NCBI GenBank assembly: GCA_963663365.2
Contig: CAXXIH010000001.1
Coordinates: 930,001-994,000, forward strand
Length of the DNA stretch: 64,000 nt
Direction: 5' to 3'
Origin: G963663365 sp963663365
Lineage (GTDB): Bacteria > Hinthialibacterota > Hinthialibacteria > Hinthialibacterales > G963663365
The number at the start of each line of letters is the position of its first letter. Position 1 is the stretch's first letter. Below the pieces are notes generated by a model. That model was not told the DNA's origin. It saw only the letters and a program-made list of their open reading frames with translations, and made no database searches. Below, one piece after another: positions 45,053-53,884 of the stretch. The translations under genes and the position numbers were made by a program.

Positions 45053-48000
45053 ATGATGAGTTTACTACGTAGAATGTCTTTTAACTTGTTGCTGACCGGC
45101 ATGCTGTACTCGCTGACCGGTTCGGTTGGTTTTTGTGCGGAAGTGCTTTGGGAGAAGGACTGGGGCTTGGGATTGCCCGACACACCCGCCGTAATTGCCG
45201 ATATCACCGCCGATCCGGGTTTTGAGATAGCATTTGCGACAACGAACGGCAAGTTGGTTGTTTGTTCGGTACAAGGAGAACTCCTTTGGGTGGCCAAAGG
45301 ATATTCGACATTCTGCAATCCTCCTACGCCTGCGAATCTTTTTGCGGGTGCCGGTCATGAGATTCTGGCGATCAATATGCACGGCAACCTGATTTGCTTT
45401 TCCTCAAAAGGAGAGGAACTTTGGAATTATCCATTCCCCTCAGCCGTGGATTGGTGTCAAACCACAATTGTGGCTGCTGACCTGGATGGCGACAGCACTG
45501 TTGAAATTCTTTGCGGGGATAGCAAAGGGCAATTTGTTTGCTTAGACCGCTATGGGATTGAGAAATGGAAATTTGAGGTTCCTGGTGGATTTCATTGCCC
45601 GCCCGCTGTCGGTGATTTGGATGGGGACGCAACCCCCGAGATCGTAATTACTTCACCGGAAGGCTCGTTGCTCGCGTTGGACAATCGCGGAAAAGTCATA
45701 TGGGATAAACCACTGGGGTGCGACAATATTTCCGGGCCGGTGATTGTCGATGTCGATGGTGATAAGCAGGTCGAGATTATCGTAGGCGGCAAAGATGCAA
45801 AGCTGCATTGCTTCTCAAATACAGGGGATTTGAAATGGGAATCGCCACTTGAAAAGGAGAGCGATAGTTCGATTTCTGTGGGAGATATCATCGGCGATCA
45901 ACGTCTGGAAATCCTGTGTATGGATTTGGCCGGCAACTGTTTTTGTTTCGATGCCGATGGCAAAGAACTTTGGAAGAAGAATTTCGGGATGCGTTCACGG
46001 CGTCCGCCGTCATTGGCCGATTTTAACGGGGACGGTCAGATTGAAGTTTTGGTGAGCGGGTATTTTTCGGCTTATGTGCTTCTCTCCAATCAAGGTGAAG
46101 AACTGGACCGTGTTGCAGGCCAGCCCACGAATGGCGGTGCGGTATTGGTTAATTATGATGGCCGTCTGGCCGCTGTAATCCCCGGAGATGGCGGGAAGTT
46201 CAGTTGTCTTACTTGGCAAAAAGAGAAAAGTGCGGAGTTGCCCAAAATTCTTTGGGGAATGTACCGCTACGATGTGGGGCAGACCGGTTTTGTTTCCGGA
46301 GAAAATCCCTACAAGGAACCGAAGGCGGCCCCGGCTGATGCCTCAAATAAGTCATTCAACACAATTATTTCGTCTCTGAAAGAAGTCCTTCCGGATGTTA
46401 AGCAAAAGATCGATGACTTTTCGGGAATGCGGGAACGTTTCGATGCCAATCAAATCGATTTGCCCGGTCTGCTGCGGACGGAAATGTTGCTGACGAAGAC
46501 TCTGCAAACTGGTGAAGATTGCCTTAAGCGAATCGGTAAGGCCTCACATGAAGAAGTATTGGCAACTTGTCAACGTACATTCAATGCGCTTGAATCTCTG
46601 AAATTGCTTGAAAAACGGGCTAAAGCGATTTTGGAGATGGAGAAAGACGGTTCTATCCCCAAGATGGCAGTCTGGTCCACGAATCCGTGGTGGCATATCC
46701 GGGATGTGGGGGAAGAGACGGATGAATGGCTTGGTGCCAAAGATATTGCTTTATCATTGTACCGGAATGAGGTGGAGTCGGGCGCATTCAATATTATGAA
46801 TCTCGAAGACCATCCGGTTACGGTCCGTGTTTTGGCACCTTCAAGTCTGGGGGAAGGAAACGGTCCGGTATTGAGACTTTATGAAGTCATCTCGGTTCCG
46901 ACAGAGATGGAAGACTTTTCCGATGACGCGCTTTCGGAAATGAACCAGGCTCAGACGATTCATGTTGCGCCGGGAGAAACGCGGCAGATTTTTGTCTCGG
47001 TTTTTTCGGAAGGCGCTCCGGCAGGTGCATATGAATGCGATATTACGGTTGCACCTATCGCCGTAGAGTCCAATCCGATGCCTATACATCTTAAAGCCGA
47101 AGTGCTTGATCTGGATATTATGGATGGTGAGGCGTTTAAACTCTGCACTTGGGGATATGTTTCCGGATCCCTGATCCGCGATTATCCCAAAGAGGCTTGG
47201 GAGAATCGATTCGCCCATGGGAATAATGTCATTGTGATTACGACGAATTACCTGCCGCAGGTTTTCTATAATGAGAACGGTGAAATTACGTCGGAATTAG
47301 ATTTTGATCCTTTGCGGCAATTCATCAAAGACCGTCCTGGCGCTTTTTTCTTGTTCTTTAACTATGGATCTTCGCTCAAAGGGCCGAAAGAATTCGGGCG
47401 TTTTTCGGAGCCATACAATAAGGCATTCAATGTTTGGGCGCATAAGCTTGTTGAAGTCCTGAAAGAACTGGGGATTGGATATGATGGATTTGCGCTTTAT
47501 CCGGTCGATGAGCCCGGTTTGCGTGCCGGTTTGGTCGATCTTCATATCGATTACGCCAAACTGGCCCGCGCCGCGGATCCAAAGATTCTTATGTATACCG
47601 ATCCGGTTGATGGCGCGAAGATGGATGATATTCAACGTATGGCGGACTATGTGGACATTTGGTGCCCGCATCGCGGTTCGTTTTTGATTAATGATGAAGA
47701 ACCACGTTTGGATGTGATTAAGCAAAATGCCGTTAAAATATGGACGTATGAATGTTGGCATCACGCCAAACATCGTCCTCCCTTGGAATATTACCGGGGG
47801 CTCGCCTGGCTTGCGTTGCATCGAGGGCTGTCAGGATTCGGATTCTGGACTTTTTGCACTTCACAAGACGATCCCTGGGGATATCCAATCAAACGCGGGC
47901 ATGACTATCTCTTGATTTATCCCGGGAAGGGGATTGTCACCAGCCGCCGTTGGGAGTCATGCCGGGATGGTTCGGAGGATATGCGGGCTGTCTCGATTCT

Positions 48001-48247
48001 GAAGAAACACATCGAAGAAAAAGCAAATGACCCGAAGGCAAAAGAGGTTGTTGATGAGGCGCGTAAGACTATCGATGCCGCCGCCAAGGCTTTGGGGCAA
48101 TTCTGTATTGATGAAAGCAAGCTCAAAGGGATCGACCGTTATGGGCGAGCCTGGATTAAACCCAAGCAAGTTGACCAGGAACTCGAAGCCTATCGTGAGC
48201 ACCGCAAAAAAATTGCGAAAATGACGCTAAAACTCGGTGCTAATTAA
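45053..48247 (+). CDS. Secreted FG-GAP/PQQ-type propeller fused to a GH123-like (DUF4091) enzyme
   Basis: 1064 residues; signal peptide about 1-29. Residues about 30-400 carry repeats such as DLDGDSTVEILCGDSKG, DLDGDATPEIVITSPEG, DVDGDKQVEIIVGGKDA and DFNGDGQIEVLVSG, an integrin-type calcium-binding propeller with PQQ-like elements (LVCSVQGELLWVAKG). A helical linker (about 430-520) and a beta-sandwich precede a GH123/DUF4091 TIM barrel (about 690-1000) with GFALYPVDEPG, where D819-E820 match the paired acids of GH123 beta-N-acetylgalactosaminidases, and FGFWTFCTSQDDPWGY. It likely acts on amino-sugar glycans outside the cell. The ATG has GAGG upstream. Confidence 0.85.
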   Translation: MMSLLRRMSFNLLLTGMLYSLTGSVGFCAEVLWEKDWGLGLPDTPAVIADITADPGFEIAFATTNGKLVVCSVQGELLWVAKGYSTFCNPPTPANLFAGAGHEILAINMHGNLICFSSKGEELWNYPFPSAVDWCQTTIVAADLDGDSTVEILCGDSKGQFVCLDRYGIEKWKFEVPGGFHCPPAVGDLDGDATPEIVITSPEGSLLALDNRGKVIWDKPLGCDNISGPVIVDVDGDKQVEIIVGGKDAKLHCFSNTGDLKWESPLEKESDSSISVGDIIGDQRLEILCMDLAGNCFCFDADGKELWKKNFGMRSRRPPSLADFNGDGQIEVLVSGYFSAYVLLSNQGEELDRVAGQPTNGGAVLVNYDGRLAAVIPGDGGKFSCLTWQKEKSAELPKILWGMYRYDVGQTGFVSGENPYKEPKAAPADASNKSFNTIISSLKEVLPDVKQKIDDFSGMRERFDANQIDLPGLLRTEMLLTKTLQTGEDCLKRIGKASHEEVLATCQRTFNALESLKLLEKRAKAILEMEKDGSIPKMAVWSTNPWWHIRDVGEETDEWLGAKDIALSLYRNEVESGAFNIMNLEDHPVTVRVLAPSSLGEGNGPVLRLYEVISVPTEMEDFSDDALSEMNQAQTIHVAPGETRQIFVSVFSEGAPAGAYECDITVAPIAVESNPMPIHLKAEVLDLDIMDGEAFKLCTWGYVSGSLIRDYPKEAWENRFAHGNNVIVITTNYLPQVFYNENGEITSELDFDPLRQFIKDRPGAFFLFFNYGSSLKGPKEFGRFSEPYNKAFNVWAHKLVEVLKELGIGYDGFALYPVDEPGLRAGLVDLHIDYAKLARAADPKILMYTDPVDGAKMDDIQRMADYVDIWCPHRGSFLINDEEPRLDVIKQNAVKIWTYECWHHAKHRPPLEYYRGLAWLALHRGLSGFGFWTFCTSQDDPWGYPIKRGHDYLLIYPGKGIVTSRRWESCRDGSEDMRAVSILKKHIEEKANDPKAKEVVDEARKTIDAAAKALGQFCIDESKLKGIDRYGRAWIKPKQVDQELEAYREHRKKIAKMTLKLGAN

Positions 48248-48660
48248 TGTTGAATCAAAGGGATTTTTGTTAGAATTGTTTTCAAAATCCTTTTTTGTGA
48301 ATGATGAAGCAGATTTGCACCCTGCAAGGCGGTTGTGTTTTATGTATTGCCTCGCACTTACAGCGCTTAGGAATTAAAAGGACTCTCTACCCCGGCTTAC
48401 GCCATCGCCGGTCTTTGACCGTCTCATGCTAAACCTGGGGCTATTCCCTTGCCGCACCTACGGTGCTTGGTGTGTTCATGTGAGGGAATTTGTGGATAGT
48501 GGGATACGTGTGTAGTTAGTAAAGACAACGGCTCATTCCGCGCCGCCGGTGGCGGCGAGTAAGCAGAGAGTGGAGAGGAGAAAGCAGATCAGCGCAAGAA
48601 CTGTGGTGTTTTCCGTTACCCTGGTTGTATGCTCGATAGCGGTTTGAAAACGAATAAAAA
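48248..48660. repeat. Spacer E: repeat mosaic downstream of the GH123-like gene
   Basis: Part of a 508-base gene-free gap. It starts with TAGAATTGTTTTCAAAATCC (48271-48290), has two hairpins of the GCAC..GCGC/GTGC type (48354-48366, 48454-48466), a GGGATACGTGTG-ACGGCTC segment (48501-48534) matching 38424-38456, and a purine-rich GAGAGTGGAGAGGAGAAAG segment (48566-48584) like 38334-38358 and 32600-32630. A weak inverse of the first element is at 48641-48651. Confidence 0.6.
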
Positions 48661-48694
48661 ATAACCCGGGGCGGTGTGGGACCGGCCCCGGGTT
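48653..48694 (-). terminator. Rho-independent terminator after the DUF2202 gene
   Basis: Stem AACCCGGGGC / GCCCCGGGTT (48663-48672, 48685-48694) with further GGT/ACC pairing in the loop and a TATTTTTTATTC tract on the minus strand, 61 bases after the stop. Confidence 0.9.
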
Positions 48695-48755
48695 GCTTTC
48701 GTTATTGGTTGATCTTACTGGTTCGCTTTATGAGGCGATGATGCGGATTTAGGGC

Positions 48756-49583
48756 TTAGAAACCGCGTCCACCTCGACCGCCGCGGGCTTGGCCGCCCTG
48801 ACCGGAAGTTGTATCAGCGGCGAGGATTGCATCGACTTCTTCTTGTGGGAGATGCTGTGCGGTGTAGGTCTCGCCGTAAAGTTCGATCCGGCGCACGAAA
48901 GCGCGTAGGTGGTTTTCAGAACCATTCATGAGGCTGGTATAGATACTGATCAAGTTTTCATTTTCTGCCTCAGCAATGGCATTCTGAAGGTCTTCGATAT
49001 CGACTTCTTCGATCAATGCGCCGACTTTTAACGCTTCCAGTTCAGATGCACTGCCTTGCAGAACCAATGTGTCATACAGCGCCTGCAAGTCTGCATTGGA
49101 GAAGATGCCGGCGTCTTGGATGGGATCGGCCAGACCTTGTGCATCGATCACCTTTTTAATCGCATCCATGTGGTTCTGTTCGGAACGGGCGATATTGGTA
49201 AAGACGGTGTTTCCCCACAGATTGTACATTGCCATGTAGACATCGCGGGCCACTTTTTCTTCTTCGCGCATATAGAGAACCGAGGCGGTCTCAGCTTCGG
49301 TCAGCGGAACGGCTGCAAGTGCATCTTCGGTAAGATTGCAGGTTCCATCGGCGTTCTGAGAACGGCTACGGGGAGTGAGCACGCGGATTCCGCGAGCGCC
49401 ACGGCTTGAGCCGGCCTGCGCGCCATCGGCATCACAGACGCCGTCGCCATCGCTATCAACGAAATTGGTGTACTGCCCGCCGCCCAAACGGATTACACGT
49501 TGAGCGTTTGCATCGAGTGAAAAGACGGCCGCACCAAGCACCAGCACGGCGATTGCTGTGAAACGGAATGTTTGTTTTATCAT
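48756..49583 (-). CDS. Exported DUF2202 ferritin-like protein
   Basis: 275 residues from the ATG at 49583 with AGGAGA upstream, beginning a signal peptide (MIKQTFRFTAIAVLVLGAA...ANAQ). A short calcium-type DSDGDGVCDADG segment follows. The DUF2202 domain (about 90-245) has LYMREEEKVARDVYMAMY, FTNIARSEQNHMDAIKKVID and SENHLRAFVRRIELYGETY, giving a four-helix ferritin-like fold with Glu and His set to bind two metals. The tail is Gly/Arg rich (GQGGQARGGRGGRGF). Function unknown; metal binding or oxidative protection is likely. Confidence 0.88.
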   Translation of the reverse strand: MIKQTFRFTAIAVLVLGAAVFSLDANAQRVIRLGGGQYTNFVDSDGDGVCDADGAQAGSSRGARGIRVLTPRSRSQNADGTCNLTEDALAAVPLTEAETASVLYMREEEKVARDVYMAMYNLWGNTVFTNIARSEQNHMDAIKKVIDAQGLADPIQDAGIFSNADLQALYDTLVLQGSASELEALKVGALIEEVDIEDLQNAIAEAENENLISIYTSLMNGSENHLRAFVRRIELYGETYTAQHLPQEEVDAILAADTTSGQGGQARGGRGGRGF

Positions 49584-49978
49584 GATGATTTCTCCTAAGA
49601 GGGGCTTTCGATTTTTTGTGTTACAGACCTTAAGAGCAGGAAGAATGCCAACGCGGGAAGTGTGTTTGTGTCTTGTGCGATTTTGTTTTGCGAATTTCAC
49701 AGGGCGTGAAAAATCAATGGGTTACGGTACTGATAAGGATGGCTTGGCGGTGGCTCTTCGTTACGTGAATGCCGCTTGTGTTTCGCCGGTTTTGTCGAAC
49801 AACTTAAGAGAAAAACAGGAGTTAATTTGTATAACTGCCGGTTTTTAAGGAGCTTAGGATGCGACCATTTGGTCGAAGGGGATTTTTTGAGTTTTTACAT
49901 GCACATTGCATTGGGATTTTGTCAATCAGAAAGCCTCTTCATCCTTTTATGTTGACAATCGAATCATTTGCGGGGGGC
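49584..49978. other. Gene-free gap
   Basis: 395 bases with no credible gene. It contains an exact palindrome CGACCATTTGGTCG (49862-49875) without a T tract, and TTGACA at 49953-49958. No convincing terminator for the subtilase gene was found here. Confidence 0.5.
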
Positions 49979-52900
49979 TTAGTTGGTGTTGTCTGGGCTG
50001 TATCTGTTGAGGAGGGAAGTTGAGCCGCCGATTGTTTCTTTGAACGTTCCGAGAAGGGTTTCGGTTTCCGTGCCGTAATTTAGGTCGTATTCAAATGTGC
50101 CTGAAAACAGCGCTGTTTCGGTGGCATCCGCAGGCGGAACAACCTGATAGGTGAATTTGGAAGAATAGGCATCGATGTAATGCGAATTGGATATGCTCTG
50201 CAGTGTTGAATATTGCATATCGAAGAGGTCTAACTCCGAATCATATTTTTGGCTATACGAGCTTGTAATTTTGGGAACCCAGCCATGAGGCAGGGTTTCT
50301 TGGATATGAATGTTCTTTCCGGCGATGGAATTGAAGGCCATATCTCCTATGGCATTGATCAGAATGGTTACGGTAACGGTTTCTCCCGGATTGTAGCGCT
50401 GGAGTGAGAAATACCGGGTGAATACAAGTTGGCTTTTGATTTCATAGGGATGCGAAAGGAGGGTGTAGGTTGTAGGCCGTTCTACATGGAGCGCCACAAT
50501 GCATCGCTCCCGCGCCTCTAGCGGGAGGATGATCGTATTGCTGTCGCTGCCGGCGAGATATCTAAGGTCGGGCCAACTATATTTGTAGGTTTCGAATTCC
50601 TGTGAAATCAGCGAACGTGATTTGTTTTTTAGGTGAAAGAAATAGGCGCCTGATGTGATGGGTGTTAAAAGACACCAGGCGGCCTGGCCGGGAATGACAC
50701 GTATTTCGACGGGATTCCCATCGGGACTGAGAGGCATCATCGAAGTGGTTGATGTTGTGCTGACTGTGATGGTATAGGATTTTGCCGTCTTTGATGTTTC
50801 TCGAATTCGTATCCAGAGCACATCGCCTGCATATAAAGCCGCTTCGAGTTGACTTTGGTTTCCTGATGACAGTAACGGTGTATATGGATCGCGTGAATCG
50901 AATAGACTGATTTCCGCTCTTAGCCGCGCATTGCTGGGGTAAGGCGCAACTTGAATTGTGTAAATGCCGAAATAGGGCGCTTGAAACGAATACCAATGTT
51001 CTATGCCGGGATCTTCCATATTCGCATGGATATCGGTTCCATCAGGCTGAATCGGGACCGGTTGGATTGCCTCCGGCTCCTCGGTGTGATCAACGCGAAT
51101 GCGATATGCGCCGGTATTGTTTTGGCATCCCTCAACTTTAACTGTGTATGTGAATCCGGGTACCAAGGGTTTTATGATTTTTGAAAATGTCCACTCACCA
51201 TTATCATCATCCGTGGCGATTTGATCCGATTCGCCACCGGGGCCGTATAATGTAATCACCGTGTCGAAATCGGTGTTCTGTTCATAAGCCAGTGTCTCGA
51301 TTTTGTAGAAGCCGGGATCGGGCACTTGGAACGAATAGAAGTCCTTGTCGTATTTCGGCCAAATTCTGCCATCCACCGGGGGCGCATCCACGGCAATCGG
51401 GATAACCTGGGCGCTGTTATCGACGAGTACTCTAATTTGTTTTTGGTATGTTTCCCCCGCCGTATCCGTAATAGTGATTGTAATTGAATGTGTGCCGAAT
51501 GGTGTGTTGGCTGTATCCCAGATGGCGGATTGGATGGTTGAATAAACCGGCGGATCGAAGCGGATTTCTCCATCTAATGCAGGTGTTACGGGATCGTCAA
51601 AGATTTCATCATCGATCAATATATCCATTGCCGTAAGCCCGGCAGTGGATTTTGCCGAGACCCGAAGCGGCTCGGCCCCGGATACGGTTCCATCACCAAA
51701 TGGACTGAGAATGAGCAACTCCGGTTTTTCTTCGTGAAGGTTGAGCCCTGTGCAACAAAGCGTGAAAGCCTGTTGTTGGCCGAGATTCACCTGCCCGCTG
51801 ACCTGAACGATATAGGAGCCGGGCAGTGGCGAGGGCAGAACAATTTGTTCCACATTGTCGCGATAGTTTTCCCGGTCTGTTTTGGGGGGCGATGATGGGT
51901 TTTCGGGATCGAGTGTCCAGGGGTAATGGCGTGTTCCATCCGGCCCGATTAGGATGAGATCGAGATCATTTACCAAATTGAGCGTGGTTTCATCGGATTT
52001 ATCTAAAACAGGATATCCGGACGCATCAGTCCATACTATCGTGATCTTGATCGGACCTTGGCCGCTGTAAACCGTGTTGTATTCACGGACTGATTCCGAA
52101 TAACTGTCGATCTCAATATCAGAGCCGCCATTGCCATGTGACCGGATAAAGTCCGCCGCAGCCCGGGCATTGAGAAGACCCCATCCGAATTGATAATCCG
52201 GGCCGGGATCGGGGCCGGCTTCCATAGCGGTGTGAATTAAAAGACTTTTCATCGTTGCCATGCTCGGATTGGCACCACCAAAATAGTTGCGGAATTGCTG
52301 CACCAAACAGGCGGCTGCGCCGGTTACCACGGGCGCGGATGTCGAAGTTCCGGAAAGTGTCGAGTATGCGTTGTCGTCCTCATGAGAGAGAGATAGCAGT
52401 TTGACTCCATTGGCCACGATGTCAGGCTTGATTCTTCCGTCATCTGTGGGGCCCCAACCTGAGAAATCGGCAATTAAAATGTCTTGCGGATTAGTCGATT
52501 TATTGATGAGGTCATCGACGGCGCCGACGGAGATGGTGTTCTTGACGCTGCCGAGTGTTGAAAGCGAGTTGTAGCGGACGTTATCAAGGTTCTGTGCCGC
52601 ACTGAAATCGGCACCGATCTTTGTTGTGCTTGATGAGCCATTGGTTCCATAATAATTTCCCGCTGCGACAACGGCGATTATGTTTTGTTCATATACGATC
52701 TGGTCGTAAGATTCGCTTCTGGCGGTATAGATACCCCAATGATTTGAGTCAGGTCCAGGCGAAGCCAAATCTTTGTGCAGGTTATCCAGGCTATTATTTG
52801 CGCTTACCTCCGAGTCGATGCTGAGACCATATGAATGATTCGATACGTCAATCCTGTATGCGTTCTCATACATCTCCTGAAGGTCGCTACCCAAATTCCA

Positions 52901-53884
52901 GCAGAGCAGCGAAACGTTCGGGGCCATTCCTTCCGCCGCCGGATTGCCGGAACCATTTGCGGCAATTGTGCCGGCGACATGAGTGCCATGCGCACTCGGA
53001 GAGGAATCGGTATCGACCTGCACCGCACGTCCCACGAGCTGTTCATGCGAGACTCTTACACCGCCGCTCTCCCAAATTCCAACGGTTACTCCGGAACCAT
53101 CCAGATTATAGTCCGATAGCCCGCCGGGGTGGATTTCATCGATTCGCGAAGTCAGTTGCGCATTATAGTTTTGAGGCTGTGGGATGGGCTCGATTTTTGA
53201 AATTAGGCGGATGGAATCTTCCTCGGCCAACTGCTGAATTTTATCTGCGGGCAGAGATATGTTTTCCAGAGTTTGTGCATAATCAAAGGCATTCTGAGTG
53301 GCACTCAAGATTACGCTGTGACCTGCAAGGACTTCGCGAGCGGTCTCAAATGGTATATCCGGGAAAAAGTCAATTCTAATAGCGGCAGCTGTGTCGTTCG
53401 ACGCAGTCTCTTTGGCGACGCGATTTTGATCTGAACTTAACGTACGGAGCTGTGGATCGATTTTCGCCTTAGCCGGAATAGAGGCTGTGCCAATGACCAA
53501 GGGGGAGTTACCCAATTCCTGCCATGCATTGTCTTTCGCATAAATAAGGTAGGCGTTTGGATAAATGTAGTATTGAAAAGAAATCCCTGAATGTTCGAGT
53601 TGCTTTCTTTCGCTCGGCGAGATCGAATGTTTGAATTGAACCAGCAAATGAGATGCGCTGTTTGTGCCTGCTGATTTTTGAAAATTCTTGACACCCAATA
53701 CCGGTATGGGAATGCCGCAAAGCCGGATTGGTTTCGGGTTTTGCTCTGTCGATGCCGATGTTGTGATGATGATGCACGCGTGGAACCATACGATGAGCAT
53801 GATGCAGAGAGAACCGGCCCGCTTGGTGTGGAGGAGGCCGGTGGTTTTGCCCTTTGGTATGCCGCGAGTCGAATGAATGTGCAT
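49979..53884 (-). CDS. Large secreted subtilisin-like (S8) protease with Glu in place of catalytic Asp
   Basis: 1301 residues from the ATG at 53884, which overlaps the stop of the upstream gene (TGATG). A long basic leader precedes a hydrophobic segment (about 33-45). A propeptide-like region runs to about 240. The S8 domain has VTVGIWE272SGG, H299 in SAHGTHVAGT, N410 in VVAAGN and S514 in LSGTSTSAP. Related proteases with the WDGG motif have Asp where E272 stands. Downstream are a proprotein-convertase-like beta domain, two PPC-type domains (from about 820: DFYSFQVPDPGFYKIETL and EHWYSFQAPYFGIYTIQV) and a beta-rich tail. It is probably surface-bound or released; activity with Glu is uncertain. 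Confidence 0.88.
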   Translation of the reverse strand: MHIHSTRGIPKGKTTGLLHTKRAGSLCIMLIVWFHACIIITTSASTEQNPKPIRLCGIPIPVLGVKNFQKSAGTNSASHLLVQFKHSISPSERKQLEHSGISFQYYIYPNAYLIYAKDNAWQELGNSPLVIGTASIPAKAKIDPQLRTLSSDQNRVAKETASNDTAAAIRIDFFPDIPFETAREVLAGHSVILSATQNAFDYAQTLENISLPADKIQQLAEEDSIRLISKIEPIPQPQNYNAQLTSRIDEIHPGGLSDYNLDGSGVTVGIWESGGVRVSHEQLVGRAVQVDTDSSPSAHGTHVAGTIAANGSGNPAAEGMAPNVSLLCWNLGSDLQEMYENAYRIDVSNHSYGLSIDSEVSANNSLDNLHKDLASPGPDSNHWGIYTARSESYDQIVYEQNIIAVVAAGNYYGTNGSSSTTKIGADFSAAQNLDNVRYNSLSTLGSVKNTISVGAVDDLINKSTNPQDILIADFSGWGPTDDGRIKPDIVANGVKLLSLSHEDDNAYSTLSGTSTSAPVVTGAAACLVQQFRNYFGGANPSMATMKSLLIHTAMEAGPDPGPDYQFGWGLLNARAAADFIRSHGNGGSDIEIDSYSESVREYNTVYSGQGPIKITIVWTDASGYPVLDKSDETTLNLVNDLDLILIGPDGTRHYPWTLDPENPSSPPKTDRENYRDNVEQIVLPSPLPGSYIVQVSGQVNLGQQQAFTLCCTGLNLHEEKPELLILSPFGDGTVSGAEPLRVSAKSTAGLTAMDILIDDEIFDDPVTPALDGEIRFDPPVYSTIQSAIWDTANTPFGTHSITITITDTAGETYQKQIRVLVDNSAQVIPIAVDAPPVDGRIWPKYDKDFYSFQVPDPGFYKIETLAYEQNTDFDTVITLYGPGGESDQIATDDDNGEWTFSKIIKPLVPGFTYTVKVEGCQNNTGAYRIRVDHTEEPEAIQPVPIQPDGTDIHANMEDPGIEHWYSFQAPYFGIYTIQVAPYPSNARLRAEISLFDSRDPYTPLLSSGNQSQLEAALYAGDVLWIRIRETSKTAKSYTITVSTTSTTSMMPLSPDGNPVEIRVIPGQAAWCLLTPITSGAYFFHLKNKSRSLISQEFETYKYSWPDLRYLAGSDSNTIILPLEARERCIVALHVERPTTYTLLSHPYEIKSQLVFTRYFSLQRYNPGETVTVTILINAIGDMAFNSIAGKNIHIQETLPHGWVPKITSSYSQKYDSELDLFDMQYSTLQSISNSHYIDAYSSKFTYQVVPPADATETALFSGTFEYDLNYGTETETLLGTFKETIGGSTSLLNRYSPDNTN

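Noticed and set aside
32514..48660. Possible CRISPR-like arrays in the spacers
   Set aside because: Repeats are irregularly spaced, of several kinds and not separated by equal spacers; no cas genes are near.
49558..49848. Open frame of 96 codons on the plus strand
   Set aside because: Overlaps the start of the DUF2202 gene in antisense, with no family likeness and no good start site.
49862..49875. Palindrome CGACCATTTGGTCG as a terminator
   Set aside because: No T tract follows on either strand and it is over 100 bases from the nearest stop; left as an unexplained palindrome.
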